11,102 bases of DNA. It comes from Pseudomonadota bacterium (GTDB lineage Bacteria; Pseudomonadota; Gammaproteobacteria; Xanthomonadales; Xanthomonadaceae). Positions 4,833-11,102 of the stretch are shown here, one piece after another. Made by a program: the position numbers and the translations under genes. The number at the start of each line of letters is the position of its first letter. Position 1 is the stretch's first letter. Where the stretch lies: assembly GCA_023457475.1 (NCBI GenBank), contig JAEWLO010000331.1:1-11102 (forward strand). Direction: 5' to 3'. Below the pieces are notes generated by a model. That model was not told where the DNA came from, did not search any database, and saw only the letters and a program-made list of their open reading frames with translations.

Positions 4833-7580
4833 CTACTGGAAGTCCAGCGACAGCTCGACAAACATCGAGCGGCCGAAGGCGTTGTACACACCCTGATCGT
4901 AGTACGGCCAGTTGCCGTTGGTGTAGTCCACCGGCGGGCGTTCGTTGGTTACGTTGTTGGCGGTCAGCAGCACGCTGGCCATCTTGTTGATGCGGTAGTT
5001 GACCGTCGCGTTCCAGGTCGTCCACGGGCCGATGTTGCGCTCCTCGCCCACGGAGTTCCAGGTGCGGGCATTGCGGACGCCGTACACATTGGTGCTGAAG
5101 GCCCCGATGTTCCAGTTCACACCAAGCGTGGCGCGGTAGTGCAGCTCATTGGAGTTGGCACAGCACAGCTGGTCATACACCGGGTCGCCTTCCTGCTGCT
5201 GCAGCTCGTGCTTGAGCGGCCGGTAGTAGCCCGCACTCACGCCGAAGTCGCCCACACGCCCAGCGCTCCAACGGTAGTCGCCCGATGCCTGGATGCCGGT
5301 CTGGCGCTGCTTGGCCAGATTGATCGGGTAGGAGAACACCTTGGAGACGCCATTGGGATTGAGCGGGTCGGTGCCCGGCAGGCGCTGCACCTGGGCGAGA
5401 ACCTGCTGGCACGTGGGCGAGTTGATATCGAAGGCGACGTCGCCGTTCTCGGACCGCCCCAAGCGGCAGTTGGCCTCGGTGGTGAGGATGCTGTCGGTGC
5501 CGAGAATGGACACTTCGTTCTCGATCTTCACCGAGTTGTAGTCCACCGAAAGGTTCAGGGCGTTGTCCAACGCCGACCAGACGAAGCCATAGGTGAAGGT
5601 TTCGGCCGTGATGTCCTTCAGGTTGCGGTTGCCGGTGCTGGAGGACAGCACCGACAGCGAAGACTGCGGGCAATCGTCGAAGTTCTCCGAGGTATAGCCG
5701 GCCTGCCGGCACAGGAAGGTGTCGGTGTTGGTGGTATAGCCACTGCTCTCCCGGGAATACAGGTAGAACATGTCGGGTGACCGGAATGCGGTGGCATAAC
5801 TGCCCCGCAGCAGCAGCGACTCTACCGGGCGGTACTCCAGGCCCAGCTTCCAGGTCGCCTTGCCGTTTCCGCCGCCGCCCTGCAGCGAGTACTTGTCGTA
5901 GCGACCGGACAGATTGGCGCTGAAGGTGTCGAAGATCGGCACCTGCAGTTCGGCACCCACCGCGTACAGGTCGCGCTGGCCCTCGGCCGAGGTGCCAGCG
6001 GTCTGGCCGCGGAACATCACCCCGGCATTCGGATCGGCCGACTGGTTGAAGAACTTTTCGCGGGTGCCCTGCAGGATCATCGCAAAGCCGACATCGCCGG
6101 CAGGCAGGCCGAACAGCGAGGTGTTGGTCACCAGCGCGGTGACGTTCGTGCGGGAGGCCTTCGACGCCGCACGGTTGGTGCCGCTGAACTGGTCGTACTG
6201 CTCACGCGTCAACGGCTGGTACAGCACATCCAGGTTCGGCGCATAGGCGTCGTAGCCGTTGACCTTGCCCAGCTGGGGTCCGAGGTAATAGTCATCGATG
6301 CCGCCGGTGGCCAGGAAATCCGTCGATTTGCGGGTGACATCGGTGCTTGACCGGTTCACGTACACGTCGTAGTCGAAGCCGGTGTCGCCGATCCCGCCGC
6401 GTGCACCGGCGGTGATGTTCAGCGACCGCGTGTAGACCCGCTGGTCCTTCGCGTCCATGCCCACTTCCTCGGGCGCGTAGATGCGCTGCCACTGCTCGTA
6501 GTTGCCAGTGGTCTGGTTGTAGAAGGTCTTGTTCCAGAAGGGGCTGCCACCGGAATAGGTCGGGCGGCCGAAGCTGAAGAGGATGTCCGAATACAGCTCG
6601 GTGGTTTCGCTGAGGTGGTAGCGCAGGAAGGTGGTGGCGTTCACGTCCTCGCTCTTGTTGTAGAGCGTGGCGGTGCCGACATTGTCGGGGCTGCCGCAGT
6701 AGTAGCCGGTGCCCGCCGCGTTGCGGTGCGCATAGGTGGTGCTGCCACCGAACAGGTAGGACAGCGGTTCGCAGGTCGCCTGGCCGGGGTCGATGTAGCC
6801 GTTCGGGGACATCTGCATGCGCAGGAAGGTGCGCGAAGGGTCCTGCGCGCCGGTCGGGCTGTCGGTGACACTGTCGATGTAGCTGCGGTCGGAGGCGAAG
6901 ATCGGCTTCTGCTTGGTGTACTCCAGCCCATAGCTGACGTCGAGGTTGCCGAAGGAATGGCCGTTGCTGAAGATGAAGCGCTGGCTGGAACCGCCGCCGT
7001 CGCTGTAGCCGCCGGCACGGTAGCGGAAGTGCGCCCCCTCCACCTTGTCCTTCAGCACGATGTTGATGACGCCCGCCACGGCCGATGAGCCGTACACCGA
7101 GGACTGCCCACCGGTGAGTACGTCGATGCGTTCGACCATGCCCAACGGGATGTTGGCGATGTCGACGATGCTGGTGTTGCCGTTGTAGGCAAGTGGATAG
7201 CTGTTGAGTGGCCGCCCGTTGAGCAGGGTCAGCGTATAGCTCGGGTCCAGCCCGAACAGACTGACCGTCTTGGCACCCGGGGTATAGAAGCCCGTCCCTT
7301 GGGAATCCTGCACCGAGCCATTCGACATGGGCAGCGAGCGCAATGCATCGAACACGGTGGTGAAGCCCTGCGATTCGATTTCCTGTGCGGTGATGGTGGT
7401 CACCGGCGAAGGGCCTTCGATCTGCGCGCGGGGAATCAGCGAGCCGGTGACGTTCACGGTGTCGAGCTGACGTGTGGTCGGCGCGGCCCCGTCCTCTTCG
7501 GGTGGGGCGGTCTGTGCGTGTGCAACAACGGGATGGAGCAGTACGGACGACACCAGCAACGACAGCAACGTGCGCTTCAT
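4833..7580 (-). CDS. TonB-dependent outer-membrane receptor
   Basis: A 915-residue outer-membrane transporter that takes up a large ligand using energy from TonB-ExbBD. Residues 1-22 are a signal peptide (MKRTLLSLLV core, cleavage after AHA). A TonB-box-like LDTVNVT lies at 39-45. The plug spans about 50-177, with LLNGRPL at 119-125, IERIDVLTGGQS-type sequence (VERIDVLTGGQS) at 149-160, and GSSAVAGVINIVLK closing the plug. The rest alternates aromatic strands of a beta barrel and ends LDFQ, with the aromatic residue one place from the end. Predicted loops carry several cysteine pairs, such as FLCRQAG with DDCPQ, suggesting disulfide-stabilised surface loops. I chose the ATG at 7580 for the signal peptide and GGAG nine bases upstream; the frame stays open another 100 codons to 7880, through the promoter. 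The ligand is unknown: the CG-centred operator would fit a LacI-controlled sugar receptor, while the neighbouring metallopeptidase would fit peptides. Confidence 0.93.
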   Translation of the reverse strand: MKRTLLSLLVSSVLLHPVVAHAQTAPPEEDGAAPTTRQLDTVNVTGSLIPRAQIEGPSPVTTITAQEIESQGFTTVFDALRSLPMSNGSVQDSQGTGFYTPGAKTVSLFGLDPSYTLTLLNGRPLNSYPLAYNGNTSIVDIANIPLGMVERIDVLTGGQSSVYGSSAVAGVINIVLKDKVEGAHFRYRAGGYSDGGGSSQRFIFSNGHSFGNLDVSYGLEYTKQKPIFASDRSYIDSVTDSPTGAQDPSRTFLRMQMSPNGYIDPGQATCEPLSYLFGGSTTYAHRNAAGTGYYCGSPDNVGTATLYNKSEDVNATTFLRYHLSETTELYSDILFSFGRPTYSGGSPFWNKTFYNQTTGNYEQWQRIYAPEEVGMDAKDQRVYTRSLNITAGARGGIGDTGFDYDVYVNRSSTDVTRKSTDFLATGGIDDYYLGPQLGKVNGYDAYAPNLDVLYQPLTREQYDQFSGTNRAASKASRTNVTALVTNTSLFGLPAGDVGFAMILQGTREKFFNQSADPNAGVMFRGQTAGTSAEGQRDLYAVGAELQVPIFDTFSANLSGRYDKYSLQGGGGNGKATWKLGLEYRPVESLLLRGSYATAFRSPDMFYLYSRESSGYTTNTDTFLCRQAGYTSENFDDCPQSSLSVLSSSTGNRNLKDITAETFTYGFVWSALDNALNLSVDYNSVKIENEVSILGTDSILTTEANCRLGRSENGDVAFDINSPTCQQVLAQVQRLPGTDPLNPNGVSKVFSYPINLAKQRQTGIQASGDYRWSAGRVGDFGVSAGYYRPLKHELQQQEGDPVYDQLCCANSNELHYRATLGVNWNIGAFSTNVYGVRNARTWNSVGEERNIGPWTTWNATVNYRINKMASVLLTANNVTNERPPVDYTNGNWPYYDQGVYNAFGRSMFVELSLDFQ

Positions 7581-7634
7581 CTTGCAGATCTCCAGTACGA
7601 GGTCTCCCGGCGCTGCAATGGCGCAGGAGGTTTT

Positions 7635-7664
7635 GGGTGCAGGGGGTTCCGTGGGGCGTGGGGG
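7635..7664 (+). other. G-quadruplex motif at the receptor leader
   Basis: On the plus strand four G runs of 3, 5, 4 and 5 are separated by loops of 4, 6 and 3 bases, which satisfies the standard G3+N1-7 rule. It lies just downstream of the predicted -10 of the receptor promoter, on the template strand. It could hinder initiation or elongation; whether it folds in the cell is not known. Confidence 0.5.
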
Positions 7665-7671
7665 TGCTGAT

Positions 7672-7700
7672 TTTCTAGATCGATCTAAATGAATTGTCAA
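7672..7700 (-). promoter_or_regulatory. Sigma-70 promoter of the TonB-dependent receptor
   Basis: On the minus strand a perfect TTGACA (7695-7700) is followed after 17 bases by TAGAAA (7672-7677; four of six consensus positions). Transcription would start near 7665, giving a leader of about 85 bases. The local AT-rich composition contrasts with the flanking GC-rich DNA. Confidence 0.7.
7676..7687. promoter_or_regulatory. CG-centred operator palindrome in the promoter spacer
   Basis: TAGATCGATCTA is a perfect 12-base palindrome with CG at its centre. It overlaps the -10 edge and the spacer of the receptor promoter, the classical place for a repressor. A half copy, TAGATCGA, recurs at 7731-7738. 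CG-centred palindromes are typical of LacI-family operators, and LacI control of TonB-dependent receptors is known in Xanthomonads. No lacI-type gene is in this window, so the regulator is inferred. Confidence 0.55.
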
Positions 7701-7723
7701 TAATTTGAAATGAAACCATTTCC

Positions 7724-7731
7724 AAGCGCTT
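7724..7731. promoter_or_regulatory. Second CG-centred palindrome upstream of the receptor promoter
   Basis: AAGCGCTT, the core form of LacI/PurR-family operators, lies 23 bases upstream of the receptor -35. It immediately adjoins the TAGATCGA half copy at 7731-7738. With the spacer palindrome it could allow a looped or two-site repression complex, or serve the divergent metallopeptidase gene. Confidence 0.4.
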
Positions 7732-7816
7732 AGATCGAACGAAATGGCACTTGCGGGCGGCCGGGACCCTGTTGCAGGATCAGCGCGGTTGCCCATCACG
7801 TTGTGGAGTGCCGCGT

Positions 7817-8524
7817 ATGCGTCTGCGCCGTTGCCTGATCGCCTCTGTCGTTGCTGCAACCCTCGCCTTCCCCGCTGCACACGCGGCGGATATCCAGCAG
7901 ACCCAGGGCGGCGTCACGCTGAGCTACCAGGACCAGAGCGGCTCAACGGCTGCGGAGGTGCGCGACCGCATCATCGCCACCTTCTTCGCTACGTATCCGC
8001 GTCAACGCAGCGACTTCCATCCCTCGGCACCGTCCAGCGTGCGCATCGTGATGGACCCGTCCTATGACGGCGTTGCCTATGTGGGTGAGAAGGAGAAGTC
8101 GGCCACCATCACCATCAATCCGGGTTGGTTGGAGAAGCACCCCCACGACACCGACCTGGTAACGCACGAAGCGATGCATATCGTGCAGGGCTATCCGGGC
8201 TACGCCAGCGAGCGGGCCCCTTCGTGGCTGGTGGAAGGCATCGCCGACTACGCCCGCGACCAGTACGGTGTCGACAATGCATCCGGCGGCTGGGCGCTGC
8301 CCACGCAGGTGAAGCCGGAGCACAAGGCCGACACCGGCTACCGGGTGACCGGTGCGTTCCTGAAGTGGAGCGAGGCCGAACATCCGGGCCTGGTGAAGGC
8401 GCTGGATGCGGCCTTGCGCAAGGGCAGCTATACGCCGGCGTTGTGGAAGGCGCAGACCGGGAAGGACCTGCCGGCGCTGTGGGAAGCGTACGCTGGCCGG
8501 CAGGACGGTGGCGTGCGGGGGTGA
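7817..8524 (+). CDS. Secreted BSP-family metallopeptidase-like protein
   Basis: A 235-residue exported protein resembling the basic secretory protein (BSP) family, best known from plant pathogenesis-related proteins and also found in bacteria. Residues 1-23 form a signal peptide (MRLRRCLIASVV, cleavage near AHA). The zinc motif HEAMH lies at 117-121 in VTHEAMHIVQGY, and WLVEGIADYARD at 137-148 supplies Glu140, the expected downstream glutamate of a gluzincin-like site. A zinc peptidase acting in the periplasm or outside the cell is likely, but activity of BSP proteins is poorly documented. I chose the ATG at 7817 because it starts the signal peptide and has GGAG eight bases upstream; the frame extends to 7751 without a better start. 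It is divergent from the TonB-dependent receptor, and it converges with the hydrolase gene, 18 bases apart. Confidence 0.88.
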   Translation: MRLRRCLIASVVAATLAFPAAHAADIQQTQGGVTLSYQDQSGSTAAEVRDRIIATFFATYPRQRSDFHPSAPSSVRIVMDPSYDGVAYVGEKEKSATITINPGWLEKHPHDTDLVTHEAMHIVQGYPGYASERAPSWLVEGIADYARDQYGVDNASGGWALPTQVKPEHKADTGYRVTGAFLKWSEAEHPGLVKALDAALRKGSYTPALWKAQTGKDLPALWEAYAGRQDGGVRG

Positions 8525-8542
8525 TCGCACCCGCCGGGCGGT

Positions 8543-9475
8543 TCAACGTGCGACGTTGCGGTCCAGGAACGCGAGCATGCGCGCCGCGATTTCGCCGCCA
8601 TGGGTCTCGATGGCGAAGTGACCCGTGTCGAGGAAGCGCACTTCGGCCTTCGGGTTGTCCCGCCTGTAGGCCTCGGCACCGGCCGGGATGAAGAACGGGT
8701 CGTTCTTGCCCCAGATTGCCAGCGTCGGCGGTTGGTATTGGCGGAAGAACGCATGCAGTTTCGGGTACTGCTTCACGTTACTGCCGTAGTCCAACAACAG
8801 GTCCATCTGCGGTTCCACGCCGATGCGCGCGATCGCGGCGGACGCCAACTGGTAGCTTTCCGGCGCGATCAGTGACGTATCGCGGACGCCCTCGGTGTAC
8901 TGCCACTTGATCATGTCCGGCGTGTTGAAGCGGCGCAGCGCTTCACGGTTCTCGGCCGTCGGCGCATCCCACGCCTTGCGCATGTCGGCCCAGCCCGCGC
9001 TCAGGCCTTCTTCGTAGGCATTGCCGTTCTGGCTGACGATGGCGGTGATCCTGGTCGGATTCGCGACAGCCAGGCGCCAGCCGACGGGCGCGCCGTAATC
9101 GAACACATAGAGTGCATACCGATCCATGCCCTTCTCGACGGTGAACGCATCAATGACCGATGCCACGTTGTCGAACGTGTAGTCGAACGCGACGTCCGAC
9201 TTCACCGTGGTCTGCCCGAAGCCGGGCAGGTCGGGCGCGATCACGCGGTAGCGCTGCGCCAGCACCGGGATCAGGTCGCGGAACATGTGCGACGAAGCAC
9301 CGAAGCCGTGGAGCAGGAGTACGGCCGGTGCGTCCGCAGGCCCCGCTTCGCGATAGAAGACGCTGACGCCGTGGATGTCGACGGTGCGGTAGTGGACCTG
9401 GGCAGGCTCGGCCGCCGCCGCAGGTAAGGTGCTGCCCAGCGTGGCGGCAGCAAGCAGAAGGCTTTTGAGGTTCAT
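8543..9475 (-). CDS. Exported alpha/beta hydrolase with Asp nucleophile
   Basis: A 310-residue alpha/beta-fold hydrolase. Residues 1-22 form a signal peptide (MNLKSLLLAA, cleavage near AAAA-EPA), so it probably acts in the periplasm. The oxyanion motif HGFG lies at 56-59 and PDLPGFGQT at 81-89. At the nucleophile position the sequence is VFDYGAPVG with Asp126, then WGKNDPF with Asp259, and DTGHFAIE with His286. An Asp nucleophile is the mark of the haloalkane dehalogenase/epoxide hydrolase branch rather than esterases; the residues between 140 and 240 would form the cap domain. The substrate is not readable. ATG 9475 starts directly at the signal peptide; ATG 9520 is possible but lies inside the regulatory array and has no ribosome binding site. 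It is divergent from a CGNR regulator, its probable controller. Confidence 0.9.
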   Translation of the reverse strand: MNLKSLLLAAATLGSTLPAAAAEPAQVHYRTVDIHGVSVFYREAGPADAPAVLLLHGFGASSHMFRDLIPVLAQRYRVIAPDLPGFGQTTVKSDVAFDYTFDNVASVIDAFTVEKGMDRYALYVFDYGAPVGWRLAVANPTRITAIVSQNGNAYEEGLSAGWADMRKAWDAPTAENREALRRFNTPDMIKWQYTEGVRDTSLIAPESYQLASAAIARIGVEPQMDLLLDYGSNVKQYPKLHAFFRQYQPPTLAIWGKNDPFFIPAGAEAYRRDNPKAEVRFLDTGHFAIETHGGEIAARMLAFLDRNVAR

Positions 9476-9508
9476 GACGGGTCTCGCGATAGGAGTGGGA
9501 TGCACGCA

Positions 9509-9595
9509 GTAACCTTTCATATCGACTTTACGCGGTTACTTTGGCGCAGTCTGCGCCGGTTGTGGTAACCTGTCAATCATTCGTTTAGGGGTTAC
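9509..9595. promoter_or_regulatory. Nested inverted-repeat operator array between hydrolase and CGNR genes
   Basis: Four six-base arms: GTAACC at 9509-9514, GGTTAC at 9534-9539, GTAACC at 9565-9570, GGTTAC at 9590-9595. They form two GTAACC-N19-GGTTAC pairs, and all four are symmetric around 9552. The two 32-base units match at 21 positions. A separate 15-base palindrome, GGCGCAGTCTGCGCC (9543-9557), sits between the pairs. A minus-strand TTGACA (9571-9576) overlaps the array, and the last arm overlaps the leader of the CGNR gene. This looks like an operator for the adjacent CGNR regulator; binding is inferred. Confidence 0.65.
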
Positions 9596-9599
9596 TACC

Positions 9600-10193
9600 G
9601 TGAGCATAGCCAGGTCCCAAGAAGGTGCCGGCAGCACCGATGCCCCCCAGGTGGGCGACCACCTGGCGCTGGACCTGCTGAATACGGAGGCCCGCAACCA
9701 GGGTCATGCGGTGGACTTCTGGACGTCGGGCGAGTCGGTGTACCGGTGGCTGGTACGACAAGGTGTTGCAGCCCCAGAGGCGCGCGGGGAGATTCCGGCG
9801 GACCTTCTGGCCCGCGGCCGTGCGCTGAGGGCGGCCGTTCGCGAAGCAATCGCCGCGCGCAAGGCGGGTGGCCCGGTTGCCGTCGATGTCCTCAACGATT
9901 ATCTGCAGGCCTACCCGACGTCGCCGCGTCTGCAGCGCGACGATGCGGGCGCGATGACGCTGGTTCGTGTGCCACGCGGCGATGCGACGGCATCGTTGCT
10001 CGGTCCGGTGGCTGAAGCCACGGCCGAACTACTCGCCGAAGGCGACTTCGCGCTGGTCCGGCAATGCGAGCACCCCGACTGCATTCTGTGGTTCTACGAT
10101 CGCACCAAATCCCACAAGCGACGCTGGTGCAGCATGGCCCAGTGCGGCAACCGTCAGAAGGCGGCCAAGTTTCGGCAACGCGCCAACGCTTGA
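9600..10193 (+). CDS. CGNR zinc-finger / ABATE-domain transcriptional regulator
   Basis: A 197-residue protein with the two-part layout of the CGNR family. Residues about 15-145 form the ABATE domain, beginning with the family-like LALDLLNTE at 22-30 and ending in a helix that carries LLAEGDF. Residues 153-195 form the CGNR zinc finger: Cys156, Cys161, Cys177 and Cys182 in the pattern C-x4-C ... C-x4-C, followed by GNRQKAAKFRQR. CGNR proteins are thought to be stress-responsive DNA-binding regulators with the N-terminal domain sensing a ligand; few have been studied. The start is GTG at 9600, with AGGGG eight bases upstream. The four-arm repeat array directly upstream suggests autoregulation and control of the divergent hydrolase. 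Confidence 0.92.
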   Translation: MSIARSQEGAGSTDAPQVGDHLALDLLNTEARNQGHAVDFWTSGESVYRWLVRQGVAAPEARGEIPADLLARGRALRAAVREAIAARKAGGPVAVDVLNDYLQAYPTSPRLQRDDAGAMTLVRVPRGDATASLLGPVAEATAELLAEGDFALVRQCEHPDCILWFYDRTKSHKRRWCSMAQCGNRQKAAKFRQRANA

Positions 10194-10310
10194 TCTGCGC
10201 GCGAACGCATTCGAGCGCACACCTCTTACACCTCATCGCGGTCTGCGCTGACATCTTCCGTTGTCCCGCGCCTGCATGCTTCCAGGTTCCAACCACAACC
10301 GGAACCCCGC

Positions 10311-11102
10311 ATGAGCCTGGCGCTGGTGCACAGTCGCGCGCGCGTGGGCATTCTCGCCCCCGCCGTGCGCATCGAAGTGATGCTGAGTGGCGGCCTGCCG
10401 CACACCACGATGGTCGGTCTTCCCGAAGCAGCGGTGCGCGAATCGCGTGATCGCGTGCGTGCGGCGTTGCTGTGCGCCCGCTTCGACTACCCCGCCGCGC
10501 GCATCCTCATCAACCTGGCACCGGCCGATCTTCCCAAGGAGGGCGGTCGCTTCGACCTGGCGATCGCGCTCGGTATTCTGGCCGCCAGCGGCCAGATCGA
10601 TCCGCTGCTGCTGGACCGTTACGAATTCTTGGGCGAGCTGGCACTGACGGGCGAGCTTCGGCCGGTGGACGGGGTGCTGCCTGCCGCGTTGGCCGCTGCT
10701 GAAGCAGGTCGCACCCTGATCGTCGCCACACCCAACGGTGCGGAGGCGGGGCTCGCCCAGCATGCCGATGTCCGTGTGGGTCGCACCCTGTTGGAAGTCT
10801 GCGCCGCGTTGGCCGCGCATGATCTGCCCAAGGCCGTGCCCGCAGCGGCGGTGACCGCCCAGGTGCCCGACCTGCGCGACGTGCGTGGCCAGCACCTGGC
10901 ACGACGGGCGCTGGAAGTCGCTGCTTCCGGAGGCCACCACTTGTTGCTGCTGGGTAGCCCTGGCTGCGGCAAGACATTGTTGGCGTCGCGCCTTCCCGGC
11001 ATCCTCCCCGACGCTACCGAGAAAGAAGCCCTGCAGACCGCCGTCATCGCCTCCTGCAGCGGCAATGGCATCGATACCACCCGCTGGCGGCAGCGTCCGT
11101 TA
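10311..11102 (+). CDS. comM: ComM/YifB family AAA+ ATPase (5' part)
   Basis: The first 264 codons of a ComM-type protein, cut by the window edge with no stop. The N-terminal ChlI/Lon-protease-like domain covers about residues 1-175 and includes VGLPEAAVRESRDRVRAAL from 35 and NLAPADLPKEGGRFDLAIAL at 68-87, both strongly conserved in this family. The Mg-chelatase-type AAA+ domain starts near 185 with the Walker A motif GSPGCGKT at 215-222; the rest lies outside. In Vibrio cholerae ComM is a hexameric helicase promoting branch migration during natural transformation; homologues are widespread even in species not known to be competent. The ATG at 10311 has GGAA six bases upstream. It follows the CGNR gene by 117 bases that hold no clear terminator. 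Confidence 0.93.
   Translation, partial: MSLALVHSRARVGILAPAVRIEVMLSGGLPHTTMVGLPEAAVRESRDRVRAALLCARFDYPAARILINLAPADLPKEGGRFDLAIALGILAASGQIDPLLLDRYEFLGELALTGELRPVDGVLPAALAAAEAGRTLIVATPNGAEAGLAQHADVRVGRTLLEVCAALAAHDLPKAVPAAAVTAQVPDLRDVRGQHLARRALEVAASGGHHLLLLGSPGCGKTLLASRLPGILPDATEKEALQTAVIASCSGNGIDTTRWRQRPL

Noticed and set aside
4677..5780. Plus-strand open frame of 367 codons
   Set aside because: It is antisense to the receptor gene, is low-complexity and rich in Val, Gly and His, and shows no motif; a GC-rich shadow frame.
7581..7880. 100-codon N-terminal extension of the TonB-dependent receptor
   Set aside because: It would cross the receptor's own promoter and overlap the divergent metallopeptidase; the signal peptide begins at 7580.
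8525..8542. Bidirectional terminator between the convergent metallopeptidase and hydrolase genes
   Set aside because: Only a short GC-rich imperfect symmetry without loop room or T runs is present in the 18-base gap.
10233..10940. Minus-strand open frame of 235 codons
   Set aside because: Antisense to comM, which has clear family motifs on the plus strand.

Overview
The window looks like chromosomal DNA from Stenotrophomonas or a close Xanthomonadaceae relative. The base composition is GC-rich. The left edge carries short GTAG-headed palindromes of the type described in Stenotrophomonas maltophilia (SMAG/REP elements). The gene set also fits: a long TonB-dependent receptor, SDR, LysR, CGNR and ComM proteins. 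No search was possible, so the genus is an inference.

Layout. Positions 1-1982 are gene-poor and look accessory. They hold a REP cluster (1-97), a DUF6998-like protein with a PD-(D/E)XK-type core (148-639, minus), a possible small membrane protein (711-902, minus), a SymE-like toxin with an excellent ribosome binding site (1149-1457, minus), and about 525 bases without a convincing gene but with several inverted repeats and one copy of a 72-base repeat. Positions 1983-4659 form a stress or redox-type cluster: a DJ-1/PfpI (Hsp31-like) protein and a short-chain dehydrogenase on the minus strand, with a LysR regulator divergent from the dehydrogenase. The lysR promoter encloses a perfect 8+8 palindrome, which suggests autoregulation and control of the dehydrogenase. 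The second copy of the 72-base repeat follows lysR.

Positions 4797-8524 hold a TonB-dependent outer-membrane receptor on the minus strand, ended by a strong hairpin. A secreted BSP-family (HExxH) metallopeptidase-like gene lies divergent from it. Between them is a good sigma-70 promoter with a CG-centred palindrome in its spacer, a second CG-centred palindrome upstream, and a G-quadruplex motif next to the likely transcript start. Positions 8543-10193 hold an exported alpha/beta hydrolase with an Asp nucleophile and a divergent CGNR zinc-finger regulator. Their shared 124-base promoter region contains four GTAACC/GGTTAC arms in two equally spaced pairs, nested around a central palindrome. The window ends inside comM (YifB family), a conserved core gene, so the right edge is probably core chromosome.

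No complete new multi-gene system is proven here. The best candidates for undescribed biology are the CGNR/hydrolase operator array, the SymE-like locus with its gene-free upstream region, and the receptor/metallopeptidase pair with its promoter-embedded operator.
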